Origin: Endozoicomonas_A sp049275935
Lineage (GTDB): Bacteria > Pseudomonadota > Gammaproteobacteria > Pseudomonadales > Endozoicomonadaceae
Assembly: GCF_049275935.1 (NCBI RefSeq)
Contig: NZ_CP184830.1
Span: 558,001-622,000, forward strand
Length of the DNA stretch: 64,000 bases
Direction of reading: 5' to 3'
In this document: one piece after another, positions 8,871-19,600 of the stretch
How the letters are laid out: each line of letters opens with the position of its first letter
Numbering within the stretch: position 1 is the stretch's first letter
The notes under the pieces: model-generated
What the model was told of the DNA's origin: nothing
Databases searched by the model: none
The model's input: the letters and a program-made list of their open reading frames with translations, nothing else
Translations under genes and position numbers: made by a program

Positions 8871-11800
8871 ATGGATGTTGCCCAGGGAACAGGGACCTTT
8901 GCAAGCCTGTATCCTCCCCCGCAATCAAAGTCTGACACCCAGTCGGTAACGGCCTCTGGCCAATGGACAGTCTGCGAATCCACCAGCAGGCTGCTGCCCG
9001 ATCCTTCCGGGGAGTCTGAGCGACATAAGCTACTGCTGGCCGCTGAAAGTGGACGCCTGGCGTTTCGGCGAATTAAATTGACTGAAGAAGACAATTACTT
9101 TTCAGTTCAGGGGGCACCAAGACCCTTCACCCTCGCCCTGCCGGGGGAAATGATGCCCAATGAGGCCATGCCAGAAGGGTTCGGTCAATATATGGTAGGC
9201 ATTGTTGATCCAGAATGCCTGTATGTCTATAAACGTGATGCAGAGACCAGATACCTCCAGTACGGCAAATCTCCGGAACAACTGTTAATAAAACTACTAC
9301 CTCACCTGCAATCATTGCTCGATGTACGTCTTGAGCGTTGCAATCAGATCATTTGGAAAATTTACCCTCATCGTTTCACCTCAGGCCATCTGCAAGCGGA
9401 TGGGACATTCAGTTTACCAAAATTGAAACTCGACGATGGCACCCGCTTATTTGACTTCCCGGAACTGTTGCTCAACAAATACAGTAAAAAAGACATCAAA
9501 TGCTTTTGCGTATACAAGGATGCACAGATAAATATTTCCGACATCCTGAAGGACAAGCACCAGTGTGAAAAGGTATTGAAGATCGGACCTTTGCCTCTGG
9601 TTGTTTATTGCCACCGCACAGGTTCTGTACAGGTCTATTTTGCTGATGAGCTGGACAGTCCATATCTGACCAGGAATGAGCGATCTCTGGATGATTTAGC
9701 GTTTTCACAGGGCTTGGCTCCAGATCATTTCAGAGACATCTTGAATCTGCTGCCAATGTCTTTGCGGGCAAAGGCACTGAGTTCGGAATCAACCGTCTCA
9801 GTTGATCCGGATGTCATACACAAACAACAACAGGCCATCGAGCTGGTAAGTGATCCCTTTGTTTACAGTTATGAGAAGCTTCTGGAGTTAAAACAAAGTG
9901 GCTTGCCAATTCACCAGTGTTTTTTTCATAAAGGAAAAGTTCAATCTTTACTTGGCATGCTGCTGGATTCCGAAGTGTTCAGAAACGACCAGCCAGAACA
10001 CGAGCAGACCCTGAAACAGGAGGACGAAGCCCGGCGCTTATGTCAGTTGCTTCTGCGCAGCGGTGCGAGGCTGGAGGAGTATTTTTATCGCATTAAGAAC
10101 ATGGATGGTCCCCGCGTACCTGTAATCCCGGCTGGAATATTCGATTGTTTTGTGGCTACCTCTGCTCCATTTGAGTTCCTGACTCTGGAACATCTCAAGT
10201 GGTACCCTTTGACCGGCTGTCCGGGAAGCATCGTTGAATTTGACCGTACCTGTCGCGGTCTCAGTAAACGGCAGCAGCAGGATTGCCTGAGAAGGGTATT
10301 AAAATATGTGGTAACTCTCTGGAATATAACCCTCAAACATATTCAGCTCAGCTTATTGGCCCTGTTTCATTACCAGATTTCCGTGGACAAAAACGTTCTG
10401 GATAGTCTTGAATCCTATCTCGATAGGTATTGCGAAGAAGATGAAAATATCATTGATGATTTTTCCGTGGCTGATTATGTCAAATGGGTCAAAAAACTAT
10501 GGGAGCAACGGGAAACATATCCTTTCTACCAGAATTGGCCAAAGCATGTCCGGCAGGCTCAGCAGGACATCAAAGATCTGAGACAATCTCTTGGTCTGGA
10601 CGATTCTCACAATCTGGCAACACCATTGGCAACCGAAACACCAGCAGCATTAAAGTTTGTGGTGGACGCCTTCAGCACAGCGCCAGTCCTGCCCGATAAT
10701 GTCGGCGATAATGAAAAAACCATCCTGAAGGTATTACAACATTATTACCGCCGTCCGGGACCAGAACGGGTGATCCAGTGCCTTGGCATGCAAACCATAC
10801 CAACCGTGTGGAAACCACTGCACAGTTGCAGTCATGTCCTGCGGGCCAGAAATAATGGGCTCTGGTATATGGAATTGCTGGAGAAATTTCAGCAGTGCTC
10901 CTTGCGCCCGGACGAAAAAGAACTCCTGTCGCTGGCGATTATCTACCATGATGCGGCTGCCGAAGATGTCGACAAATCAGTGGAAGAATCAAGCTCAGCT
11001 GATTATTTCAAACGGGACCTGGCCGGACACTACCCTGAAAAGCTGCTGGCTGATATGGCAAAGGCGATAGTCAGCAAAGAAAACGATGTTAAGGGTAAAG
11101 AGGAGCAGAACCTGCCTGACGCTGTGCGCTGGTATCTGCGAATATTGCGTTTTGCAGATCGAATGGATGTTATCCGTGGTTGCGGGGTTGGTGCTGATTT
11201 TCCCAGATTAACGGTGACTCGACCTCTGGGTTTTGACGCTACACGTCTTGACTTACCATCACATCTAACCAGTGAGTTTAGCTCCTGGTCTTGCAACAAG
11301 AGTAAATTCCAACGACATCTGGAAGCCGCCATGCATGGTGCGGCTGATCTGGCGCGGATAACCGGGCAACTTCTGGATCAGCGCAAAAAAAACTACACCC
11401 AAGTCTACGGTCTGGACGACAATGGCGCAAAGATCTCTGAAAACTTTGAATGGACAACTGAGCCAGTGCGGAGAATGGACCAGTTTATTGACGACAATGT
11501 CCGGCGCAAAATCGCTCAGGCGGCCGGGATTATTGTCTGTTCAGACCCCAACCACCAAGCCTGCAAGGCGGATCAGAACAAAGGGATCACTTATGGTATT
11601 CATAACAGCTGGTATGATCTGGGGCAGGTAAAGCTTCCGGCCGGAATGACGCTGCTGGAAAAGATGCAGTACGAACATGACCCTTCGCTGCTCAGCCAGA
11701 CAACACAACAGGCCATGGCACAAGAGGTGCAGCGACTGAAGAGCGAAGGTATACGGATGAACCCGGGCACCTTGACCCAGGAAACGCTGTATTCGGAGGA

Positions 11801-11927
11801 AGCCCAAAAAGTGCTGAGGGAGCGGGGTATTGTTGTGGTCAGCGAGAAGCGTCCTTACTTTAACAACGATGGCTTCCGGAGAAAACGGAAAATGCTGGTG
11901 CCAAAAAAGATAGCCAAGCTTGATTGA
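8871..11927 (+). CDS. Array copy 3: SidE-phosphodiesterase/HD-like protein, subfamily A
   Basis: 1018 residues; MDVAQGTGTF start with ACAGGAG upstream. H655, H693-D694 and D763 are all present. It reads NNGLWYME after the first His block, where most copies have NNGHWYME, and FPRLTVT in place of FPGLTVT. From about residue 240 to 910 it is almost identical to copy 14, some 40 kb away, although the N-termini and tails of the two differ; this is best explained by gene conversion. The protein ends at KIAKLD, without the extra tail seen in copies 4 and 5. Confidence 0.72.
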   Translation: MDVAQGTGTFASLYPPPQSKSDTQSVTASGQWTVCESTSRLLPDPSGESERHKLLLAAESGRLAFRRIKLTEEDNYFSVQGAPRPFTLALPGEMMPNEAMPEGFGQYMVGIVDPECLYVYKRDAETRYLQYGKSPEQLLIKLLPHLQSLLDVRLERCNQIIWKIYPHRFTSGHLQADGTFSLPKLKLDDGTRLFDFPELLLNKYSKKDIKCFCVYKDAQINISDILKDKHQCEKVLKIGPLPLVVYCHRTGSVQVYFADELDSPYLTRNERSLDDLAFSQGLAPDHFRDILNLLPMSLRAKALSSESTVSVDPDVIHKQQQAIELVSDPFVYSYEKLLELKQSGLPIHQCFFHKGKVQSLLGMLLDSEVFRNDQPEHEQTLKQEDEARRLCQLLLRSGARLEEYFYRIKNMDGPRVPVIPAGIFDCFVATSAPFEFLTLEHLKWYPLTGCPGSIVEFDRTCRGLSKRQQQDCLRRVLKYVVTLWNITLKHIQLSLLALFHYQISVDKNVLDSLESYLDRYCEEDENIIDDFSVADYVKWVKKLWEQRETYPFYQNWPKHVRQAQQDIKDLRQSLGLDDSHNLATPLATETPAALKFVVDAFSTAPVLPDNVGDNEKTILKVLQHYYRRPGPERVIQCLGMQTIPTVWKPLHSCSHVLRARNNGLWYMELLEKFQQCSLRPDEKELLSLAIIYHDAAAEDVDKSVEESSSADYFKRDLAGHYPEKLLADMAKAIVSKENDVKGKEEQNLPDAVRWYLRILRFADRMDVIRGCGVGADFPRLTVTRPLGFDATRLDLPSHLTSEFSSWSCNKSKFQRHLEAAMHGAADLARITGQLLDQRKKNYTQVYGLDDNGAKISENFEWTTEPVRRMDQFIDDNVRRKIAQAAGIIVCSDPNHQACKADQNKGITYGIHNSWYDLGQVKLPAGMTLLEKMQYEHDPSLLSQTTQQAMAQEVQRLKSEGIRMNPGTLTQETLYSEEAQKVLRERGIVVVSEKRPYFNNDGFRRKRKMLVPKKIAKLD

Positions 11928-12003
11928 GAACACGCCAGCAGGTTGGCATGAACAATCCTTTGATCTCGCTATGAAGTCCATGACCAGGCAATAGGACCTT
12001 GCC

Positions 12004-12031
12004 GGAACTTTTTCCCAGATAATCACTCTAA
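12004..12031 (+). promoter_or_regulatory. Sigma-E-type promoter PJ (J-domain gene)
   Basis: GGAACTT at 12004-12010, 16-nt spacer, TCTAA at 12027-12031, 58 nt before the TTG start of the J-domain gene. The spacing to the start resembles that in front of the array genes. Confidence 0.7.
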
Positions 12032-12088
12032 CTATTGAGGCCATTCGCAATGAGCCTGTCCGGTTGATTTAATAAACAGGAGTTCAAC

Positions 12089-13117
12089 TTGAATAGTGTT
12101 GGCAGCAAAGCCGGTATACGCCGCTCATTCCGGTTAAGTGAAGATGAATCTAACAATAGGGAGAAAAAAAAGGAAATACCAAAAAAGTATGGAAGACATC
12201 AAAAACAGACAAAAGTTTCTGAAAGAATAATCTCATCGAGTTCCGAAACTGATAGTCTTTCGTCAACAAAAACTCGTTACGGATCTGATAGCAGTCATTG
12301 GTCAGCGTCTCACTCTGAGACTGAAAGCTCTTCGTCATCAAAAACTCGTTATGGATCTGATCGCAGTTATTGCTCAGAGTCTGACTCTGAGGCTGATAGC
12401 CCTCCGTCAAAAAAAACTCGTTACGGATCTAAACACACTCACTGGTCAGAGTCGGATTCTGAGGCTGAAAGCCATTCGTCTGGAAAAACTCCTTACGGAT
12501 CTGATCACAGTCATTGCTCAGAGTCGGACTCTGAGGCTGATAGCCATTCGTCAAGAAAAACTCTTTATGGATCCGATCACAGTCATTACTCAGAGTCTTA
12601 CTCTTCTGAGGCTGATAGTCGTTCATCAAGAGAAACTCGTCCCGGATCCGATCACAGTCATTACTCAGAGTCTTACTCTTCTGAGGCTGATAGTCGTTCA
12701 TCAAGAGAAACTCGTCCCGGATCCGATCACAGTCATTACTCAGAGTCTTACTCTTCTGAGACTGATAGTCGTTCATCAAGAGAAACTCGTCCCGAATCCC
12801 ATCACAGTTATTACTCAGAGTCTTACTCGGACACTGAATCTGATAGCCGTTCGTCAAGGTCAGATAACTCATACAAAACTTATGAATCTGTTGAAATGAG
12901 TGACAGAGCTCAGTTACTTGAGAGGTACAATCGTCTATTAATTGACCCCAACTTATCCGATTTTAAAATACAAGGAATACCAAGCAGAGATGAGTTCAGG
13001 AAAAAATATAAAAAGCTGTTATTAAGAATACACCCAGACAAAGCAGGGAAGGATAACGAGGAATTATTTAAAACAATTTTTCCTATTTGTGAAGAAATTA
13101 TGAAAAAATTAAAATAA
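12089..13117 (+). CDS. Ser/Arg/Asp/Glu-repeat protein with C-terminal J domain
   Basis: 342 residues. Residues about 45-280 are low complexity, rich in Ser, Asp, Glu, Arg, Tyr and His. They include three near-perfect 25-residue units (SYSSEADSRSSRETRPGSD followed by HSHYSE; 75-bp DNA repeats at about 12600-12800) and several older 24-residue versions. The last 70 residues form a J domain with the diagnostic HPD at 315-317 (RIHPDKAGKDNEEL). J domains stimulate Hsp70/DnaK ATPase; the acidic Ser/Arg repeat resembles eukaryotic RS-type tracts, which I note only as a resemblance. I chose TTG at 12089 because ACAGGAG lies 7 nt upstream as in the array genes. It has its own sigma-E-type promoter and is not homologous to the array genes. 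DNA is AT-richer than the neighbours. Partner and role are unknown. Confidence 0.8.
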   Translation: MNSVGSKAGIRRSFRLSEDESNNREKKKEIPKKYGRHQKQTKVSERIISSSSETDSLSSTKTRYGSDSSHWSASHSETESSSSSKTRYGSDRSYCSESDSEADSPPSKKTRYGSKHTHWSESDSEAESHSSGKTPYGSDHSHCSESDSEADSHSSRKTLYGSDHSHYSESYSSEADSRSSRETRPGSDHSHYSESYSSEADSRSSRETRPGSDHSHYSESYSSETDSRSSRETRPESHHSYYSESYSDTESDSRSSRSDNSYKTYESVEMSDRAQLLERYNRLLIDPNLSDFKIQGIPSRDEFRKKYKKLLLRIHPDKAGKDNEELFKTIFPICEEIMKKLK

Positions 13118-13174
13118 CCTGATACCAAACAATTACTTCAGAAAAGCAAAAGAAGAAGAAACAAGGACAACCAT

Positions 13175-13273
13175 AAATTTGATTGACCATCCACCCGGAA
13201 ACCCAGTCAAGAGCAACAACAACAATTCATTAAAGAGGTACTATGTGAATTCATACTCTCCCCCCTCGATCAT
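13175..13273 (+). pseudogene. Decayed internal fragment of a further array copy
   Basis: The frame from 13202 reads PSQEQQQQFIKEVLCEFILS then PLDH, matching the middle of the array proteins (compare GLGQEQLKQYMKEVISDV in copy 9 and the PPLDMIK block in copy 1). DNA upstream (13175-13201) resembles the EFDRICR region with an in-frame stop at 13184. It ends directly at P4. No start, RBS or C-terminal half remains. It suggests a copy once stood between copies 3 and 4. Confidence 0.6.
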
Positions 13274-13301
13274 GGAACTTTTTTCCAGCCAGTCACTCTA
13301 A
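13274..13301 (+). promoter_or_regulatory. Sigma-E-type promoter P4
   Basis: GGAACTT at 13274-13280, 16-nt spacer, TCTAA at 13297-13301; copy 4 starts 55 nt downstream. Confidence 0.7.
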
Positions 13302-13355
13302 AAGCGCAGAAATCACCTTTACGAAAGTGGTAAATATTAATTTTGGAGATTTCCA

Positions 13356-16300
13356 ATGAATGTTACTCACGAAACGAGAACCTCTGCAAACCTTTACCCT
13401 CCCACGCAATCAAAGTCTGACACCCAGTCGGTAACGACCTCTGGCCAATGGACAGTCTGCGAATCCACCAGCAGGCTGCTGCCCGCTCCTTCCAGGGAGT
13501 CTGAGCGACAAGACCTACTGCGAGCCGCAGAGACTGGACGCCTGGCGTTTCGGCGAATCAGATTGAATATAGAAAACGATTACTTCTCGGGTCAGAGGGC
13601 ACCAAGGCCCTTCACAATCGCCCTGCCGGGGGGAATGATGCCCACTAGGCCCATGCCAAAAGCAGATTTTGGTAAATGGATGGTAGGCATTGTTGATCCA
13701 CAATGCCTGTATGTCTATAAATATGATGCATCTACTGGACGTGTGCTGATAGAGCCCGGCGTCACTCCGGAAACACTGCGTGCAAAACTATTGCCTGATC
13801 TGCAATCATCGCTCAATAGACGTCTTGAGCATGGCAATCAGGTCATCTGGAGAGTTTATCCTCATCGTTTTACCTCAGGACATCTGCAAGAGGATGGAAC
13901 GTTCAGTTTACCAAAATTGAAATCCGACAATGACACCCCTTTACTCGACTACCCGGAACTGGTGCTCACCCAATATGACAAAAAAGACATCAAATGCTTC
14001 TGTGCATACAAAGATGCACAGATAAATATTGCCGAGATCCTGGGGGACAAGCGTCAGTGTGAAAAGGTATTGAAGATTAAATCCCCCCTGCCTCTGGTTA
14101 TATATTGCTATCGCACAGGTTCTGTTGAGGTTTATTTTGATGATGAGCTGAACAATAAACACCTGGCCAGGAATGAAGATTCTCTGGATTATTTTGCGAT
14201 TTCACAGGGCATAGCCCCGGAAAATTTCAGAGCCATGTTGAATCTTCTGCCAATGTCTTTGCGGACAGAGGCACTGAGTTCGGAATTAACCGTCTCTGCA
14301 GATGCCAGGCAAAAGTTACAACAGGCCATCAAACTGGTCAGTAATCCTCGTTTTTACAGTTACGAGGAGCTTCTGAAATTAAAACAGAGTGGCTTGGCAA
14401 TTCACCAGCCTTTTTTTCAGGAAGGAGATTTTGAATCTTTGCTTGAAATGCTCCTGACTCAGGAAATGATCAGAAACGAAAACACTGTTCTGGAAATGAT
14501 CAGAAACGAAAACTCTGCTCAGGAGCAATCTCAGCAACAGGAAGAAACAGCCTACCGAATGTTTCGGCTGATTTTGCAAAGTGGGGCAAGTTTGCCGAAA
14601 AAGTGGTGCCTGTATTTCATTTACCGAATGGACAGCTTTCTCTCTTACATAATGCCACCGGGCATAATGAATTGTATGCTGGTTGCCTTTAGACCCATTC
14701 AATTCCTGACTCTGCTCCATCTCAGGAAGATCGCTTTGTCCACCTGTCCGGGAGCCCTTGTTGAATTTGACCGCATTTGCCAGGGGCTTAGTCAACAGCA
14801 ACGGCAGGACGCTCTGGAACAGATATTGCGGCAACATTTGAACGATTGTTACCGTCCCACTCTCGACACCGTCGAGTCTCAGTTGCTAGCCCTGTTTTCC
14901 TTCGGAGCTTCCCTGAACAAAAACTTTCTGAAATCTTTTCAATCCTATTTGCGTAAGGAATATCCTGAAGGTAAGAAAGTTATTGCTGATTTTTCTGCGG
15001 ATGATTACATCACATGGCTTAAAAAACTGTGGGATCAACGAGCAACACATTCTTTGTACCAGAATTGGCCGGAGCATGTCCGGCAGGCTGAACGGGACAT
15101 CAGGGACCTGCAACAATCTCTCGATCAGGTCGATTCAGGCCCATCGGCAACAGCATTGTCAGCTCAGGCACCGGCGGCATTAAAGTTTGTGGTGGACGCC
15201 TTCAGCAAGCCGCCGGTCCTGCCAGATACTGTCGGCGATAATGAAAAAACCATTCTGAAGGTATTGCTGCATTATTACCGCCGTCCGGGACCGGAACGGG
15301 TGGTCCGGAGCCTTGGCAGACAGACCATGCCAGCAGTGTGGAAACCCCTGCACAGTTGCAGTCATGTCCTGCGAGCCAGGAATAATGGGCACTGGTATAT
15401 GGAATTGCTGAAGAAATTTCAGCAGTGTTCTCTGGGCAAAGAAGAAAAAGAACTCCTGTCTCTGGCGATTATCTACCATGACGCTGCTGCCGAAGATGTT
15501 GACAAATCAGTGGAAGAAACAAAGTCAGCCGAGTACTTCAAACGGGACCTGACCGGGCACTACCCCAAACAGCTGCTGGAGAATATAGTGCTGGCAATGG
15601 TCAGCAAGGAAAACGATGTCGAGGGTAAGGATGAACAGAACCTGCCTGACTCTGTGCGCTGGTATCTGCGCATATTACGCTTTGCAGATCGAATGGACTT
15701 TATCCGTTGCCGTGGGATTGGGGCTGATTTTCCCGGATTAACGGTGACTCGAACCCTGGGTTTTGACGCTACACGTCTTGACCTGCCAGCGCAGCTGACT
15801 CGAGATTTTACCGCCGAGCCTGACAACAAGACTGAATTCCAGCGTCATCTCGAAGCCGCCATGCACGGTGCGGCTGATCTGGCGCGAGTAACCGGGCAGC
15901 TTCAAGATCGGCGCAAAAAAAGCTACACCCGGGTCTACGGTCTGAATAGCGATGGTTCAAAGATCTCTGAAAACTTTGAATGGACAACTGAACCAGTGCA
16001 GAGAATGAATCAGTTTATTGACGACAATGTCCGCCGCAAAATGGCTCAGCAGGCCGGCATTATTGTCTGCTCAGACCCCAGCCACAAAGCCTGCAAGGCG
16101 GATCAGAAAAAAGGGATCACTCGTGGTATTCATAACAGCTGGTATGATCTCAGGCAGGTGACGATTCCTGCCGGAATGACGCTGCTGGAAAAGATGCAGT
16201 ACGAACATGACCCGTCACTGCTGAGCCCGGCAACACAAAAAGCATTAGCGAAAGAGGTGCAACGGCTGAGGAGCGAAGGTATTCGGATGAATCCTGGCAC

Positions 16301-16499
16301 CTTGACGCAAACCACGCTGGCTTCGGAGGAAGCCCGAAAGGTGCTGGAACAGCGAGGTATTGCAGTGGTCAGCGAGAAGCGTCCCTACTTTACCAACCAA
16401 GGTTTCCCGAAAGAACGGGAAATGCTGGTGCCTGAGAAGATAGCAAAGCTTGATGCCCAGCAAAATGCGCCAGAAGGGTGGACGTGCTCAGTCCTTTGA
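13356..16499 (+). CDS. Array copy 4: SidE-phosphodiesterase/HD-like protein, subfamily A
   Basis: 1047 residues, starting MNVTHETRTSANLYPP; the RBS is GGAG in TTTTGGAGATTTCCA rather than the common ACAGGAG. H670, H708-D709 and D778 are present; the last lies in FADRMDFIRCRGIGADF, a small departure from the usual VIRGCGVGADF. The numbering shift relative to other copies comes partly from a direct 30-bp duplication near 14463-14522 that repeats EMIRNEN within the variable middle. Otherwise closest to copy 5, sharing the ASLPKKWCL block and a C-terminal tail of the AQQNAP type. Confidence 0.72.
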   Translation: MNVTHETRTSANLYPPTQSKSDTQSVTTSGQWTVCESTSRLLPAPSRESERQDLLRAAETGRLAFRRIRLNIENDYFSGQRAPRPFTIALPGGMMPTRPMPKADFGKWMVGIVDPQCLYVYKYDASTGRVLIEPGVTPETLRAKLLPDLQSSLNRRLEHGNQVIWRVYPHRFTSGHLQEDGTFSLPKLKSDNDTPLLDYPELVLTQYDKKDIKCFCAYKDAQINIAEILGDKRQCEKVLKIKSPLPLVIYCYRTGSVEVYFDDELNNKHLARNEDSLDYFAISQGIAPENFRAMLNLLPMSLRTEALSSELTVSADARQKLQQAIKLVSNPRFYSYEELLKLKQSGLAIHQPFFQEGDFESLLEMLLTQEMIRNENTVLEMIRNENSAQEQSQQQEETAYRMFRLILQSGASLPKKWCLYFIYRMDSFLSYIMPPGIMNCMLVAFRPIQFLTLLHLRKIALSTCPGALVEFDRICQGLSQQQRQDALEQILRQHLNDCYRPTLDTVESQLLALFSFGASLNKNFLKSFQSYLRKEYPEGKKVIADFSADDYITWLKKLWDQRATHSLYQNWPEHVRQAERDIRDLQQSLDQVDSGPSATALSAQAPAALKFVVDAFSKPPVLPDTVGDNEKTILKVLLHYYRRPGPERVVRSLGRQTMPAVWKPLHSCSHVLRARNNGHWYMELLKKFQQCSLGKEEKELLSLAIIYHDAAAEDVDKSVEETKSAEYFKRDLTGHYPKQLLENIVLAMVSKENDVEGKDEQNLPDSVRWYLRILRFADRMDFIRCRGIGADFPGLTVTRTLGFDATRLDLPAQLTRDFTAEPDNKTEFQRHLEAAMHGAADLARVTGQLQDRRKKSYTRVYGLNSDGSKISENFEWTTEPVQRMNQFIDDNVRRKMAQQAGIIVCSDPSHKACKADQKKGITRGIHNSWYDLRQVTIPAGMTLLEKMQYEHDPSLLSPATQKALAKEVQRLRSEGIRMNPGTLTQTTLASEEARKVLEQRGIAVVSEKRPYFTNQGFPKEREMLVPEKIAKLDAQQNAPEGWTCSVL

Positions 16500-16519
16500 T
16501 CTCGCTATGAAGTCAAAGT

Positions 16520-16568
16520 GGAACTTTTTGCCAGCCAGTTGGAACTTTTTGCCAGCCAGTGACTCCAA
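16520..16568 (+). promoter_or_regulatory. Sigma-E-type promoter P5 with duplicated -35 half
   Basis: The functional pair is GGAACTT at 16541-16547 and TCCAA at 16564-16568 with a 16-nt spacer. A perfect 21-bp direct duplication (16519-16539 and 16540-16560) places a second GGAACTT at 16520-16526 that has no -10 at the right distance. Confidence 0.68.
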
Positions 16569-16624
16569 AAAAAGGTAGCCCCACAGGAAAGCAGGTAAGT
16601 AATAAGTTTTACAGGAGTATTACC

Positions 16625-19600
16625 ATGAATGTTGCCCAGGGAACGGGAACCACTGCAAACCTTTACCCTCCCACACAATCAAAGTCTGACACCCAGTCGG
16701 TAACGGCCTCTGGCCAATGGACAGTCTGCGAATCGACCAGAAGGCTGCTACCCGCTCCTTCCAGGGAGTCTGAGCGACAAGAGCTACTGCGGGCCGCAGA
16801 GACTGGACGCCTGGCGCTCCGGCGAATTGATTTGTATGAAGAAAAAGAATACTTTTCGGGTAAGGGGGCACCAAGGCCTTTCACTCTCGCCCTGCCGGGG
16901 GGAATGATGCCCACCAGGCCCATGCAAAAAACGGATTTTGGTGAATCGATGGTAGGCATTGTTGATCCAAAATGCCTGTATGCCTATAAATATGATGCAG
17001 CTACTTCACGTTTGCTGATAGATTCAAGCGCCACTCCGGAAACGCTGCGAGCAAAACTACTGCCTGATCTGCAATCATCACTTCTTAGACGTCTTGAGCA
17101 TGGCCATCAAGTCCTCTGGAGAGCTTATCCTCATCGTTTCACCTCGGGACATCTGCAAGAGGATGGAACGTTCAGTTTACCAAAATTGAAAATCGGCAAT
17201 GTCACCCCTTTACTCGACTACCCGGAACTGGTGCTCACCCAATATGGCAAAGAAGACATAAAATGCTTCTGTGCATACAACGAAGCACAGACAAGTATTG
17301 CCGAGATTCTGCGTGACAAGCGTCTGTGTGAAAAGGAATTGGAACTTGACCCCCTGCCTCTGGTTGTTTACTGCTGCCGCACAGGCTCTGTTCAGGTCTA
17401 TTTTGATGATGAGCTGGATAATAAACACCTGGCCAGGAATGAGGATTTTCTGGATTATTTTGCGATTTCACAGGGCATAGCGCCGGAAAATTTCAGAGAC
17501 ATGTTGAATCTGCTGCCAATGTCTTTGCGGACAAAGGCACTGAGTCTGGAATTAACCGTCTCACCAGATGCCGAGCACAAATTGCAACAGGCGATCACGC
17601 TGGTGCAAAATCCTCGTTGTTATAGTTACGAGGGGCTTCTGAAATTAAAACAGGGTGGCTTACCCATTCACCAGCCTTTTTTTCATAAAGGACGTTTTCA
17701 ATCTTTGCTTGAAATGCTCCTGACTCAGGAAATGTTCAGAAACGAAAAGACTGATCAGGAGCAAACTCAGAAACAGGAGGAAACAGCCTATCGAATGTTT
17801 CGGCTGATTTTGCAAAGTGGGGCAAGTCTGCCGAAAAAGTGGTGCTTGAGCTTCATTTACCGGATGGACGACTCTCTCTCTTTTACAATGCCACCGGGCA
17901 TAATGAATTGTATGCTGGTTGCCTTCAGACCATTTCAATTCCTGACTCTGCTTCATCTCAGGAGGGTACCCTTGACCGCCTGTCCGGGAGCCGTTATTGA
18001 ATTTGACCGCATTTGCCAGGGGCTTAGCCAACCGCAACGGCAGGACACTCTGGAACAGTTATTACGGCAATATCTGAATGATCGTATTCTCCCTTCTCTC
18101 GACACCATCCAGTCTCTCTTGCTGGCCCTGTTTCACTTCGGAGCTTCTCTGGACAAAAACGTTCTGAAATCTTTTGAATCCTATGTGCAGAAGGAATATC
18201 CCAAAGGTAATAGAGTCATTGCGGGTATTTCTCAGGATGATTATATCAACTGGCTTGAAAAACTATGGGATCAGCGAGAAACACATACTTTGTACCAGAA
18301 TTGGCCAGAGCATGTTCAACAGGCTCATCGGGACATAGAGAATCTGAAACAATCACTCAGTCTGGGCGATTCTGGTACATCGACAACACCCATGGCGGCC
18401 ACGGCACCAGCGGCATTACAGTTTGTGGTAGAAGCCTTCAGCAAGCCGCCGGTCCTGCCAGATAATGTCGGCGACAATGAAAAAACCATCCTGAAGGTAT
18501 TGCAGCATTATTACCGCCGACCGGGACCGGAGCGGGTGATCCAGAATCTGGGCAGACAGACCATGCCAGCAGTGTGGAAACCAATGCACAGTTGCAGTCA
18601 TGTCCTGCGGGCCAGAAATAATGGGCACTGGTATATGGAATTGCTGAAGAAATTTCAGCAGTGTTCCCTGAGCAAAGAAGAAAAAGAACTCCTGTCTCTA
18701 GCAATTATCTACCATGATGCAGCTGCCGAAGATGTTGACAAATCAGCGGAAGAAACAAGGTCAGCCGAGTACTTCAAACGGGATCTGACCGGGCATTACC
18801 CTGAACAACTGCTGGCTGATATGGCAATGGCGATGATCAGCAAAGAAAACGATGTCAATGGTAAAGATGAACAGAACCTGCCTGACCCTGTGCGCTGGTA
18901 TCTGCGCATATTGCGCTTTGCGGATCGAATGGACGTTATCCGTTGTTTTGGGGTTGCGCCCTATTTTCCCGGTTTAACAGTGACTCGACCTCCGGGTTTT
19001 GACGCTACACGTCTTGACTTACCAGCACAGCTGACTAAAGAGTTCAGCTCCGAGCCTGGCAACAAGAGTGAATTCCAACGTCATCTGGAAGCTGCCATGC
19101 ACGGTGCGGCTGATCTGGCGCGGGTAACCGGGCATCTTCAGGATTATCGCAGAAAAAACTACACCAAAGTCTATGGCCTGAACGACAGTGGCTCCAATAT
19201 CTCTGAAAACTTTGAATGGACAACCGAGCCTTTGCAGAGAATGAACCAGTTTATTGACGACAATGTCCGACGCAAAATGGCACAGGAAGCTGGCATTATT
19301 GTCTGTTCAGATCCCAGCCACAAAGCCTGCAAAGCTAATCAGAAAAAAGGGATCATTCGTGGTATTCACAACAGCTGGCATGATCTGGGACAGGTTGAGA
19401 TTCCAGCCGGAATGACGCTACTGGAAAAGATGCAGTACGAACATGACCCGTCGCTGCTGAGTCCGGCAACACAACAGGCGTTGAAGAAAGAGATACAGCG
19501 GCTCAAGAGCGAAGGGATACGAATGAATCTGGGCACCTTGACTCAAAAAACACTGGCTTCCGAGAAAGCCCGAAAAGTGCTGAAAAAGCGTGGTATTACC

